This document shows positions 18,187-27,045 of a stretch of 64,000 bases of DNA, one piece after another. The notes under the pieces are model-generated. The model saw only the letters and a list, made by a program, of their open reading frames with translations, was not told the origin of the DNA and searched no databases. The translations under genes and the position numbers were made by a program. Location of the stretch: the NCBI RefSeq assembly GCF_014207375.1, contig NZ_JACHEE010000001.1, forward strand, positions 248,001 through 312,000, written 5' to 3'. Origin of the DNA: Arthrobacter sp. AZCC_0090 (GTDB taxonomy: Bacteria > Actinomycetota > Actinomycetes > Actinomycetales > Micrococcaceae). Every line of letters begins with the position of its first letter. The first letter of the stretch is position 1.

Positions 18187-20739
18187 ATGGAAGAACAGAA
18201 GAGGGCAGCAGTGAGCGTTCAGCCGGAGACAGAAACCGGAGCACAGTCAACAGTGGCAGGGGAGACGCCCGAGGAGGGTGTCTACAGCTTCGCCTCGATG
18301 GAAGCCAAGTGGCCACAGGTCTGGGAAGACCTCAAGGTCTTCACCCCTGTTGACGATGGATCCCGTGAGCGGCGCTATGTCCTGGACATGTTCCCCTACC
18401 CTTCAGGCGACCTCCACATGGGCCACGCCGAGGCCTTCGCGATGGGCGACGTCGTGGCGCGGTACCTCCGTCAGAAGGGCTTCGATGTCCTGCACCCCAT
18501 CGGCTGGGACTCCTTCGGCCTGCCTGCGGAGAACGCAGCCATCAAGCGCAACGCGCACCCCAGCGAGTGGACCTACGCCAACATCGATACCCAGGCTGCG
18601 TCGTTCAAGCGCTATGCCATCTCTGCCGATTGGTCCCGCCGGCTCCATACTTCGGACCCGGAGTACTACCGCTGGACTCAGTGGCTGTTCAAGCGCTTCT
18701 ACGAGCGCGGCCTGGCCTACCGCAAGGACTCACCGGTCAACTGGTGCCCGAAGGACCTGACCGTCCTGGCGAACGAGCAAGTGGTCAACGGCGCTTGCGA
18801 ACGCTGTGGAACCCCTGTCACCAAGAAGTCCCTGAACCAGTGGTATTTCAAGATCACCGATTACGCTGATCGCCTGCTGGACGACATGTCAGAACTGCAG
18901 GGGCACTGGCCCGAGCGCGTGCTCGCAATGCAACGCAACTGGATCGGCCGCTCCGAGGGCGCACACGTGCGGTTCGTCATCGAAGCCACCGATAGCCGCG
19001 CCGAGCGCGAAGTCACTGTCTTTACCACGCGCCCGGACACCCTGTACGGGGCGACGTTCTTCGTTGTCGCCGCGGACGCGCATCTGGCCCTGGACTTGGT
19101 CACGCCCGAACACCACGACTCCCTCATGGCCTACCGCGAAAAGGTCAAGGCCCTGTCGGACATCGAGCGCCAGTCCACGGAGCGCGAGAAGACCGGCGTG
19201 TTCACCGGCCGCTACGCGATCAACCCCCTCAACGGCGAAAAGCTGCCCGTCTGGGCCGCTGACTACGTGCTTGCCGACTACGGCACCGGCGCCATCATGG
19301 CAGTACCTGCCCACGACCAGCGCGACCTGGATTTCGCCCGGGCCTTTGGCCTGCCGGTGCGTCCGGTGCTGAACACCGGTGGGGAGGACCCTGCCGAAAC
19401 CGGTGTTGCGACCGCCGGCGAAGGCACCCTGATGAACTCGGGCGAACTGGACGGATTGTCCAAGGCCGAGGCCATCCCTGCAGCCATCGACATCCTGGAG
19501 AAGCTGGGCACAGGGGAGAAGTTCGTGAACTTCCGCCTGCGCGACTGGCTCCTGAGCCGCCAGCGTTTCTGGGGAACCCCGATCCCCATCATCCACTGTG
19601 CCGAATGCGGCGAGGTGCCGGTGCCGGACGATCAGCTGCCCGTCAGGCTGCCTGAAAACCTGCGCGGAGAGGCGCTGTCGCCGCGAGGCACGTCCCCGCT
19701 TGCCGCGGCATTGGAGTGGGTCAACGTCGAGTGCCCGAACTGCGGACGGGCCGCCCAGCGCGACACAGACACGATGGACACCTTCGTTGACTCGTCCTGG
19801 TACTTCCTGCGCTTCGTTTCCCCGCACTACACCGAAGGACCGTTTGATCCAGCCAAGATCAACGACTGGATGCCGGTGGGCCAATACGTGGGGGGCGTGG
19901 AACACGCCATCCTGCACTTGCTCTACGCGCGCTTCTTCACAAAGGTCATCCACGACATGGGCCTGCTCGCCGCGGACGAACCCTTCAGCGCCCTGCTCAA
20001 CCAGGGCCAGGTCCTCAACGGCGGCAAGGCCATGAGCAAGTCCCTCGGCAACGGCGTCGATCTTGGCGAGCAACTGGACAAGTTCGGCGTCGACGCCGTC
20101 CGCTTGACCATGGTCTTTGCCTCCCCGCCCGAAGACGACGTCGACTGGGCGGATGTCTCGCCGTCTGGCTCGGCGAAGTTCCTTGCCCGTGCCTGGCGCC
20201 TCGGCCAGGACGTCGCGAGCGAGCCCGGCGTCGATGTCTCCACCGGTGACCGCGCGCTGCGCACCGTGACCCACAGGACCATCGCTGACGCCGCAGAGCT
20301 GTTGGACAACAACAAGTTCAACGTCGTGGTGGCCAAGCTGATGGAACTCGTCAACGCGACCCGCAAGACCATCGATTCCGGGGCCGGTGGCGCAGATCCC
20401 GCCGTCCGCGAAGCCGCCGAGGCAGTAGCAATCATCCTGAGCCTCTTCGCGCCTTACACGGCGGAGGACTTGTGGAACCAGTTGGGCCACCCGGCCTCTG
20501 TAGCGAATGCTGGCTGGCCCTCCCATGATGCTTCGCTTCTTGTCCAGGACACTGTCACGGCTGTGGTGCAGGTCCAGGGGAAAGTCCGCGACCGCCTCGA
20601 GGTGTCCCCTGACATCAGTGAGGACGCACTTCGCGAACTCGCCCTGGCCAGTGAAAACGTGCAGCGCGCACTCGATGGCCGTGGCATCCGCACGGTGATC
20701 GTGCGCGCGCCTAAACTGGTCAACATCGTCCCGGCCTAG
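18187..20739 (+). CDS. leuS: Leucyl-tRNA synthetase
   Basis: Class I synthetase charging tRNA-Leu, 850 residues. HIGH-type motif is [13 protein letters not shown], the KMSKS-type motif is [13 protein letters not shown], and the editing (CP1) domain holds [16 protein letters not shown] and [13 protein letters not shown]. Zinc-like cysteine pairs are visible in [16 protein letters not shown] / CERCG and HCAECGEV / CPNCG. The ATG at 18187 follows AGGAGG (18171-18176); a GTG at 18211 is less well placed. Expression is probably controlled by the leader peptide and attenuator immediately upstream. Confidence 0.96.
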   Translation: MEEQKRAAVSVQPETETGAQSTVAGETPEEGVYSFASMEAKWPQVWEDLKVFTPVDDGSRERRYVLDMFPYPSGDLHMGHAEAFAMGDVVARYLRQKGFDVLHPIGWDSFGLPAENAAIKRNAHPSEWTYANIDTQAASFKRYAISADWSRRLHTSDPEYYRWTQWLFKRFYERGLAYRKDSPVNWCPKDLTVLANEQVVNGACERCGTPVTKKSLNQWYFKITDYADRLLDDMSELQGHWPERVLAMQRNWIGRSEGAHVRFVIEATDSRAEREVTVFTTRPDTLYGATFFVVAADAHLALDLVTPEHHDSLMAYREKVKALSDIERQSTEREKTGVFTGRYAINPLNGEKLPVWAADYVLADYGTGAIMAVPAHDQRDLDFARAFGLPVRPVLNTGGEDPAETGVATAGEGTLMNSGELDGLSKAEAIPAAIDILEKLGTGEKFVNFRLRDWLLSRQRFWGTPIPIIHCAECGEVPVPDDQLPVRLPENLRGEALSPRGTSPLAAALEWVNVECPNCGRAAQRDTDTMDTFVDSSWYFLRFVSPHYTEGPFDPAKINDWMPVGQYVGGVEHAILHLLYARFFTKVIHDMGLLAADEPFSALLNQGQVLNGGKAMSKSLGNGVDLGEQLDKFGVDAVRLTMVFASPPEDDVDWADVSPSGSAKFLARAWRLGQDVASEPGVDVSTGDRALRTVTHRTIADAAELLDNNKFNVVVAKLMELVNATRKTIDSGAGGADPAVREAAEAVAIILSLFAPYTAEDLWNQLGHPASVANAGWPSHDASLLVQDTVTAVVQVQGKVRDRLEVSPDISEDALRELALASENVQRALDGRGIRTVIVRAPKLVNIVPA

Positions 20740-20796
20740 CCGGGTATCCGGCCGCCGGTGCTTGCCGGCGGCCGGCCAGCAGCCCAGGAGGCATCG

Positions 20797-21810
20797 TTGA
20801 CGGACCGCGAACCACCCGCATGGTTGTGGCTCAAGGTACGTTTGGCCCGCCTACGCCAGTCCACAACGCCGGGTCGCGCCAGCGCTGAACCGTCGCCGGT
20901 CGCCGTGCGCACCGCCGTCGTCACTGACTCGGCAGCCGCCCTCCCGGCCGAATGGGTCAAGGCGTTCATTGCCGACGGGCGCCTCGCCGTCGTACCGATG
21001 CCTGTTATGGTGGGCGAAGAAATCTACGGCGAGGGTGAAGACGACATCACCCAGACACTCGCGGTGGCCTTGGCGGCCGGATCGCCAGTAAAGACATCCC
21101 GTCCTTCGCCCGGGCAGTTCGAACAGGCTTATCTCGCAGCGCGGGATCGCGGCTTCGACGCTGTGGTCTCCATCCACATTTCCGCAGGGCTGTCCGGCAC
21201 TGCCGATGCCGCCCGGTTGGCTGCGCAGCGCGTTTCAATTCCCGTCGAGGTCCTGGACTCCCGCACCGTGGGAATGGCGCAAGGCATGGGTGTCCAAAGT
21301 GCGCTCGTCGCAGCAGCAGACGGCCGTTCTGCGACCGAAGTCCGTCGCTTCGCCGAGGAACGATTGAGTCGCACCAAGGTCTACTTTTATGTACCGAGCC
21401 TCGAGCAGCTCCGGCGCGGGGGACGAATCGGCGCTGCCGCGTCCTTGCTCGGGACAATGTTGTCCATCAAACCGATCCTTGCGGTCGACGGCGGCAAGAT
21501 CGTGCCGCTCGAGAAGGTGCGCTCGGCGGCCAAGGCCGTCGCCCGGCTTGAAGAAATCGTTGCTGCGGATGTCAATTCCCGGCCGTCAGGACAATCCCGG
21601 CTCGCCGTGCACCATTTTGGAAACCTGGCTGAGGCCGAACTGCTCGCGTCGCGGCTCGGGGAGAACTGCCCGGGTTGCCCGCCAGCACAGATCAGTGCCC
21701 TGCCTGCCGTCTTGGCAGCTCACGCCGGTCTTGGCGTTTTGGCTGTGGTTGTTGGGGAAAGCAGTACTCCTGGATATGAGGGCCAGCGCCAGGTCATCGC
21801 TGACCTTTAG
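20797..21810 (+). CDS. DegV family fatty-acid-binding protein
   Basis: DegV proteins bind a fatty acid; in Firmicutes, FakB proteins of this family present it to the kinase FakA. The 337-residue protein has a short basic N-terminal extension followed by the DegV domain: VVTDSAAALP near residue 45, TSRPSPGQFEQAY (the T-S-x-P lipid-binding loop), IHISAGLSGTADAARLAA and the second-domain motif RRGGRIGAAASLLGTMLSIKPIL. TTG start at 20797 with AGGAGG at 20786-20791. It lies just after leuS. No fakA is visible in this window. It is convergent with the chagasin gene, only 21 bases apart, with no clear terminator between. Confidence 0.88.
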   Translation: MTDREPPAWLWLKVRLARLRQSTTPGRASAEPSPVAVRTAVVTDSAAALPAEWVKAFIADGRLAVVPMPVMVGEEIYGEGEDDITQTLAVALAAGSPVKTSRPSPGQFEQAYLAARDRGFDAVVSIHISAGLSGTADAARLAAQRVSIPVEVLDSRTVGMAQGMGVQSALVAAADGRSATEVRRFAEERLSRTKVYFYVPSLEQLRRGGRIGAAASLLGTMLSIKPILAVDGGKIVPLEKVRSAAKAVARLEEIVAADVNSRPSGQSRLAVHHFGNLAEAELLASRLGENCPGCPPAQISALPAVLAAHAGLGVLAVVVGESSTPGYEGQRQVIADL

Positions 21811-21831
21811 CGGGCTTGATGCCCACGGATG

Positions 21832-22143
21832 TCAACTGACCAGGACAGTGAACTTCCGGCGCTCGATTGCCTCCGATTCCCAGACCCGTTTGAGGTCAAA
21901 CTGAATTTCGACTTCGCCTGTCCCATTGGCCATGAAATTGAAGGTATGTATGCCCCCGGAGCCTACTGCGGCCGGGACCCCGGCCGCAGTAGTTCCGGTA
22001 ATGGCTGGCGTGAAGTGTTCCTCAACCAGTTCCAACGCGTGGGGAACATCCACGACGGACCATTGGTAGCCAGTGGACGGGTTCGCTGGAAGCTCGATGA
22101 TAAAGAGTTCGCCGCTTTTTACCGTGATCACGTGTACTGGCAC
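21832..22143 (-). CDS. Chagasin-family (I42) cysteine protease inhibitor
   Basis: Predicted tight-binding inhibitor of papain-type cysteine proteases, 103 residues, with an immunoglobulin-like fold. All three binding loops of the family are visible: NPSTGY (residues 21-26, family NPTTGY/F), the GxGG-type loop VGSGGIHTFNF (60-70), and RVW (86-88, family RPW). No signal peptide is seen. The GTG start at 22143 lies 12 bases after the stop of the papain-like protease gene, so both genes are almost certainly on one message; AGAGGG precedes the start. An obvious inference is that it protects the producing cell from that protease. A perfect 14-base inverted repeat lies inside the gene. The product name rests on motifs only. 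Confidence 0.85.
   Translation of the reverse strand: MPVHVITVKSGELFIIELPANPSTGYQWSVVDVPHALELVEEHFTPAITGTTAAGVPAAVGSGGIHTFNFMANGTGEVEIQFDLKRVWESEAIERRKFTVLVS
21963..21992. repeat. 14-base perfect inverted repeat inside the chagasin gene
   Basis: CTACTGCGGCCGGG (21963-21976) is followed after 2 bases by its exact reverse complement (21979-21992). It encodes part of the loop between the first two inhibitory loops. No T-run follows on either strand, so a simple terminator is unlikely. Confidence 0.85.
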
Positions 22144-22155
22144 CGGCCCTCTCTG

Positions 22156-23844
22156 TCAGGCATACCACTTGTGGTACATCGCCGAGTCGGTCCCTTCCAC
22201 GAAGCAGTCCAAGCGCCCGGACGCCCAGGAACTGACTCCGACGCCGGATGACAAGGTGCCGCCGAGGCTTTCTTCGCCGCTCCAGGCATTGTCCCACCAT
22301 TTGTGCATCATGGTGAACGTGGAGCCGGGGTAGAAGATGTCGATCCGGTTCGGACCCCAGGAAACGGCTCCGGGATCCCCGCCAACGTAGCCGCCTAGGT
22401 TTTCCCACCCACTCCATCCTGCACCGGCCCACCACTGGTGGTAGAGCTGACTGTCGGTACCTTTGACGAACGTGTCCAGACGATTCGCCGCCCACGATGC
22501 CGCCGCGGGAGCTGAGTCGAGGACACCACCCAGGCTTTCCCAGCCTCCCCAGTTGCTACCGTCCCACCACAAGTGCCACATGGCGGAGTCCATCCCGCGA
22601 GCGAAGACGTCGATCCGATTTGGACCCCAGGAAACGGCTGCCGGATCAGAAGACAGCATCCCTCCAAGAGCCTCCCAGTTGCTCCAACCACCGTCAAACC
22701 ACTTGTGGTAAAGCTGGTGATCGGTACCTACAACGAAGGTATCCAGCCTGCCGGAACCCCACGAACAGATGGCGGGGCCGCTCTGGCAGTCTCCGCCCAA
22801 GGACTCCCAGCCGTTCCACGCTGAGCCGTCCCACCATCGGTGGTACATGGCGGAATCGGTGCCGCGCGCTACGACGTCGATCCGATTCGCGGCCCAGGAA
22901 ACGGCGGACGGCTTCGAGGTGATGATCCCGCCAAGACCTTCCCAGCCTTGCCAAGACGGGGTTGCGGGGACTTTGACGCCCTGCGCAGTGGCCCACGCGT
23001 AGACGTCAAAGTTGCATTGGCCATACCCGATCTTGAAGAAGCCGGCCATACCCCAGCCTGTTCCCCACGAGTTCTTCGCGATCCAACATTGCTCGGAATC
23101 GGAATACCCGATCACTTCAACGCAGTGTCCGCCTCGTAGGGCACCGCTCTGGCGGGAATAGACTCCGCTGGAGTAGTGGTAGAAATCATCGTAGACATCG
23201 AAGCAGGCCGCCATCGGGCCGTGATCATGCAAGTACTGCTTGCGGGCATTGAGGTCGGTAATGAGTCCATGGCTCGTGATCGAAACCTGCGTGCTCGCGC
23301 GGTTGGGAGTCGGCCGGACATACGGCTTCCATAAGGACGTAGCCGGATCGATAACCGGAGGGTTGTCGAACGCACTCATGTACCCCAAGACGCCTTCGCT
23401 GACTTCTCCCCGGGCCTGCAGCTGGGACATGCAGGAATCCGTGTCCCAGCCCCCACATGACGGGCCATGACTTGAATTGAAATGCGAATCGGCTTCGGAA
23501 AGGTCCAGCAATTGGCCCAGCTCGATCGAGGCCATGGATTCAACCACGGCGGTGCAACCGAACGAGACGCAGGATCCGCAGTATTTCTGGTCTTTAACGG
23601 CGGTCACGTGGTTTCCGTTGTTGCTTCGCCAGTCCAACTCCGAGGGTAGACCGGCAGGCGGCGAGGAAAAGTCACGCGGCACCCCAGCTTCCCTCAGGGC
23701 GATGTCGGCAGCGGTGAAAATGACGCCTAAGAGTGCTGTTTTGTCTTCGTCGGTAAGTTGAGACTGCGGCGTGTCGCGCGCGGTCCAGCTTGCATTGGAT
23801 TGATTGAGTGCGGCGGTGAGTTCGGATGTTTCCAGCTTGGCCAT
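22156..23844 (-). CDS. Papain-like (C1A) cysteine protease with six C-terminal PLL-type propeller repeats
   Basis: Predicted active cysteine endopeptidase of 562 residues. Residues 1-68 form a short pro-like region ([23 protein letters not shown]) seen in some prokaryotic C1A peptidases. The papain domain follows (about 69-292): oxyanion Gln86 and nucleophile Cys92 in KDQKYCGSC, His240 in [10 protein letters not shown] and Asn258 in [10 protein letters not shown]. Residues 298-562 are six tandem repeats of 42-45 residues with consensus W-x-G-W-E-x-L-G-G ... S-W ... R-[IL]-D-x-F ... G-T-D ... [LM]-Y-H-[KR]-W-W, typical of PLL-type lectin and toxin propellers. No signal peptide or membrane segment is seen, so cytosolic storage or non-Sec release is possible. 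It is followed in operon by a chagasin inhibitor. Targets are unknown. Confidence 0.88.
   Translation of the reverse strand: MAKLETSELTAALNQSNASWTARDTPQSQLTDEDKTALLGVIFTAADIALREAGVPRDFSSPPAGLPSELDWRSNNGNHVTAVKDQKYCGSCVSFGCTAVVESMASIELGQLLDLSEADSHFNSSHGPSCGGWDTDSCMSQLQARGEVSEGVLGYMSAFDNPPVIDPATSLWKPYVRPTPNRASTQVSITSHGLITDLNARKQYLHDHGPMAACFDVYDDFYHYSSGVYSRQSGALRGGHCVEVIGYSDSEQCWIAKNSWGTGWGMAGFFKIGYGQCNFDVYAWATAQGVKVPATPSWQGWEGLGGIITSKPSAVSWAANRIDVVARGTDSAMYHRWWDGSAWNGWESLGGDCQSGPAICSWGSGRLDTFVVGTDHQLYHKWFDGGWSNWEALGGMLSSDPAAVSWGPNRIDVFARGMDSAMWHLWWDGSNWGGWESLGGVLDSAPAAASWAANRLDTFVKGTDSQLYHQWWAGAGWSGWENLGGYVGGDPGAVSWGPNRIDIFYPGSTFTMMHKWWDNAWSGEESLGGTLSSGVGVSSWASGRLDCFVEGTDSAMYHKWYA
22159..22959 (-). 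repeat. Six tandem propeller-blade repeats (coding)
   Basis: Encoded repeats begin at residues 298, 343, 387, 432, 477 and 521 of the protease. They are also visible in the DNA, for example GACCCCAGGAAACGGCT near 22352 and again near 22623. Odd repeats carry RID with AR or YP before G, and even repeats carry RLDTFV or RLDCFV, giving a two-blade period of about 89 residues. Confidence 0.85.
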
Positions 23845-24189
23845 TCTGATTCGCTCCTACGCGAATGCGGCCTCTCGCTACTTGGACAGGCCGCATGCCT
23901 GATGCCAATGGAGAGTGAGTGGGTGGGATCAAAATACCCAATGGGTAGCCGATCTCCCCGCGGCCGCCCAGCCCGCAACACTCAAATGCTAGGAGCGGGG
24001 GACATTTTAGTCAAGACGTTTTACTAAAAAGGAGACTAGCGATTCTCCTTGGTCTCGATCTGGATCAAATGGTCTGGCAAAGGCGGCTCGACGGCGACTC
24101 ATCCTCCACAAGGACCCTTGATGGTGGCCTGTCCACATATCGCCGTTACTGCCCGCCGCTGGCCCATGGACGGTTCTAGGCTCGAGGTT
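23845..24189. other. Intergenic region upstream of the protease and comEA
   Basis: 345 bases hold the divergent promoters of the protease and comEA, if the ATG at 24190 is the comEA start. Visible are TTTTAGT (24005-24011) paired with ACTAAAA (24023-24029) and AAGGAGA (24029-24035) paired with TCTCCTT (24044-24050), in a stretch distinctly richer in A/T than its surroundings. No further gene was recognised. Confidence 0.5.
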
Positions 24190-25098
24190 ATGCCACGCAG
24201 GAACGGAGCTTCTCGAGCTGACGATGCGGCACGCATGGCCCGGCGCCGGTTCGCTGCCAGCCTCGGTTCGTCCTCAACAGAGCCCGGCGCCCATGTCAGG
24301 CCCAGGAGCGGGACGGAGCCACTGCTGCCCCTGCACCCATCGGCTGCACGTGGCAACGATACTTCCCACTTGGCCGGCCCGGTCCTCGGCGCCTCCGGGC
24401 CCGGCACCGAAGGGGACGAGGCGCGGGTTTCCGTGCGTCTCCGCTGGCGAACGCCTTGGCGAGTAGCCATCCTGCTGGCCGTTCCTTGCCTTCTGTTGCT
24501 GTTGTGGTTCGCCTGGCAGGCGTGGACCGGCCAGCCAACGGTGGAACCCTTGGTCCGCAGTTCGTTTGCGGGTGCAACGCCACGCGTCGGCGGAAGCAAT
24601 GCAGGGGAAAACTCGCCCGAATCGCGGGGCGGCCAGCTTACTGTCCATGTCGCCGGTGCCGTGAAGAATCCCGGGATCGTCACGTTGCCCGCCGGAGCGC
24701 GGGTGTTTGATGCTATCGCCGCTGCTGGGGGCGCAGAGCCGGCCGCCGAGCTGAACAGTCTCAACCTTGCCGCGGTAGTGCAGGACGCTGCCAAGATCCA
24801 TGTTCCGCGGACAGGGGAGCCCGTTCCTGAGCCAGCGGCCGGAACCGCTGGCGGGACCGTGGGCGCTCCTGATAGCGGGAGCTCGGGAGCCGGAACCTCT
24901 GCGGGAGGAAAGCTTAACCTCAATACTGCGACGGCTGAGGAACTCGACGCCTTGCCGAAAGTAGGTCCCGTCCTCGCAAAACGCATCGTCGAGTGGCGGC
25001 AGCAGCACGGTCCGTTCGCGGCGGTGGAAGATCTCGATGCCGTTGATGGTGTCGGACCGAAGATGATGGAAACCCTGCTGCCTTTGGTGACGGTCTGA
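24190..25098 (+). CDS. comEA: ComEA-type competence DNA receptor
   Basis: Membrane-anchored protein that binds incoming double-stranded DNA outside the membrane for transformation. The product is about 302 residues: a basic N-terminal cytoplasmic part, one membrane helix (WRVAILLAVPCLLLLLWFAW), an SLBB domain (TVHVAGAVKNPGIVTLPAGA), a Gly/Ser/Ala-rich linker and a C-terminal helix-hairpin-helix pair (LNLNTATAEELDALPKVGPV, then LDAVDGVGPKMMETLLPLV). Start is uncertain: ATG 24190 has a weak GAGG ahead, and earlier in-frame starts exist. comEC follows after 18 bases. Confidence 0.88.
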   Translation: MPRRNGASRADDAARMARRRFAASLGSSSTEPGAHVRPRSGTEPLLPLHPSAARGNDTSHLAGPVLGASGPGTEGDEARVSVRLRWRTPWRVAILLAVPCLLLLLWFAWQAWTGQPTVEPLVRSSFAGATPRVGGSNAGENSPESRGGQLTVHVAGAVKNPGIVTLPAGARVFDAIAAAGGAEPAAELNSLNLAAVVQDAAKIHVPRTGEPVPEPAAGTAGGTVGAPDSGSSGAGTSAGGKLNLNTATAEELDALPKVGPVLAKRIVEWRQQHGPFAAVEDLDAVDGVGPKMMETLLPLVTV

Positions 25099-25116
25099 CA
25101 TGGTTGGTGATCCTGC

Positions 25117-27045
25117 ATGAAGGGAAACGGGCAAGCAAATGCTCCGCGGTCCGCGCCGTCGGGGCATGTAGACGCCCAGGAGCCCGGTAGCCGCATCGAT
25201 CTGCGGTTGGTCCCGTCTGCCTTGCTCGCGTGGGCTGTCTCCCTGTCTGCTCCGTTCTTGCCTACGACGTGGATAGTGGCCCTGTGCGCGGGCCTCTGCG
25301 TCGTCGCGGGGCTTCTGCTGCGAGGCAGGCGTCAACGGATCCCTCAGACTCGACAAACCCCTCAACGGCACGCAGGGCACGGACGCGCGGGCGCCTTGCG
25401 GAGCAGTATCCCGCGCGTGAGCCTTCGAACCATTCCCGCCACTTTGGCCGTCGCGTGTTTGTTCGGATCGGCCGTGGCCGCCCATGCCGCGATGGATGCC
25501 GGACCGCGCCAAGAAGGTCCGGTTGCCGAGGCTTCGGCGTCGCGCGCCTCGGTTGTCATCCACGCACTGGTTGTGGGAGATCCCCGAGAACTGAGCACCG
25601 ACTCACGGGGATCGGGAAGATGGGCCGTGCCCGCCGAACTGATTGATATTGCCGCCGATGGGATGCTAATCCGCTCCCGCGCAAGAATTCTGCTGACCGG
25701 AGGCGAAGGCTGGGATCAGGTTGTACCGGGACAGGAGGTAAGAACTTCCGGAAAGCTAAAGCAGGCAAAAACAGGACAGGTGGAGGCTGGGGTCGTCGCG
25801 GCTGGCACCCCACCCATGCGGCCGGACGCACAACACAGGCCGGAAATGAAGGGCGAAATGCCGCAAGGTCCAGCGCAGTTGAAGAAGCAATTCGGTTCTG
25901 CCTCTGAATGGCTGCAGGGTGACGCCAGCGGTCTTTTGCCCGGAATGGTCACGGGCGACACCACCGGCTTGGACGAAGGCCTGGAGGCTGCGATGAAAAC
26001 CACCGGTACCACCCACCTCACGGCCGTGAGCGGCGCAAACTGTAGCCTCATACTTGGCGGCCTGGTGCTTTTGGCCAGGAGCTTTCGGCTTGCCAGGGGA
26101 GTCGCGGCAATAGTGGCCCTTGTTGGTCTGGCGGCCTTTGTCATCATGGTCGGCCCAGATGCGAGCGTCCTGAGGGCGGCAGTGATGGGTGCCATCGGCC
26201 TCGCCGCGCTAAGTGGGGGGCGGCGGGGCCGGAGCCTGGGCTTTCTCTGCCTTGCCGTGACTGGCCTGCTCATTCTGGATCCTTCACTCGGAATGAGCGT
26301 CGGATTTCTCTTGTCTGTCCTCGCCACACTGGGAATTGTCCTGTTGGCACGGCCCATAGCAACTTGGGCCCCGCTTTGGATGCCTTCCTGGCTGGCTTCC
26401 GCCATTGCCGTTCCCTTGTCCGCGCAACTTCTGTGCAGCCCGGCGATTGTGGCCTTGCAACCGCAGTTCTCCAGCTACTCATTGCTCACCAATATCGCGG
26501 TTGCTCCGTTTGTCGCACCCGTGACGATCCTCGGGACCATTGCCGTGCCGCTCGTTCCGTTGATTCCCTGGCTTGCAGTCTTTCCTATGGCCATTTCCGG
26601 GGCGAGTGCGGGAATGGTGGCGGTCATCGCCCGGTTTTTCGCAGGACTTCCAGGGGCGGCCCTGCCCTGGCCGGAAGGACTCACGGGAATTGCCACCATG
26701 GTTCTGTGGTCCGTTGTGACAACCCTGTTGGCGTGGTTTGTCTTGCATCCAGCGTGGGCCAGCGACACCGTGTTGGACTTGCACGGCCGGGTGGTGTTCC
26801 TCATGGCCGCGGGGGAGTCTACTGTCCGTCGCCGATGGACAAAAGCCCCTTCCGACCGTTCGCTGCTGCCCGGCAGGCAGCCCGCGGGGTTGAGGATCAC
26901 TGCCCCGAACGCTGAACGTGGGAGACTGGGAATCTGCAAAAACCCCTCTGGAAGGAAGCAACATTGGCTGCTGCCCCGGTCTCCAAGGCTAAAACCGCCG
27001 CGGCAAACACCGTCAGCTGGCGGGATGTCACGCCGTCCGCCGTAG
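25117..27045 (+). CDS. comEC: ComEC/Rec2 competence channel, no metallo-beta-lactamase domain
   Basis: Predicted polytopic membrane protein carrying single-stranded DNA across the membrane during transformation. The 642 residues include an N-terminal membrane pair, an extracellular OB-like part and the Competence domain (GMVTGDTTGLDEGLEAAMKTTG type, then HLTAVSGANCSLILGG) with many helices to about residue 565. The final 75 residues are hydrophilic and low in recognisable structure. The metallo-beta-lactamase nuclease-like domain found in full ComEC (HxHxDH) is absent. The 3' end overlaps holA by 82 bases. A frameshift or natural short form are both possible. Confidence 0.82.
   Translation: MKGNGQANAPRSAPSGHVDAQEPGSRIDLRLVPSALLAWAVSLSAPFLPTTWIVALCAGLCVVAGLLLRGRRQRIPQTRQTPQRHAGHGRAGALRSSIPRVSLRTIPATLAVACLFGSAVAAHAAMDAGPRQEGPVAEASASRASVVIHALVVGDPRELSTDSRGSGRWAVPAELIDIAADGMLIRSRARILLTGGEGWDQVVPGQEVRTSGKLKQAKTGQVEAGVVAAGTPPMRPDAQHRPEMKGEMPQGPAQLKKQFGSASEWLQGDASGLLPGMVTGDTTGLDEGLEAAMKTTGTTHLTAVSGANCSLILGGLVLLARSFRLARGVAAIVALVGLAAFVIMVGPDASVLRAAVMGAIGLAALSGGRRGRSLGFLCLAVTGLLILDPSLGMSVGFLLSVLATLGIVLLARPIATWAPLWMPSWLASAIAVPLSAQLLCSPAIVALQPQFSSYSLLTNIAVAPFVAPVTILGTIAVPLVPLIPWLAVFPMAISGASAGMVAVIARFFAGLPGAALPWPEGLTGIATMVLWSVVTTLLAWFVLHPAWASDTVLDLHGRVVFLMAAGESTVRRRWTKAPSDRSLLPGRQPAGLRITAPNAERGRLGICKNPSGRKQHWLLPRSPRLKPPRQTPSAGGMSRRPP

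Noticed and set aside
21832..23844. Insertion sequence or phage borders around the protease cassette
   Set aside because: No transposase, integrase, terminal repeats or target duplication were seen.
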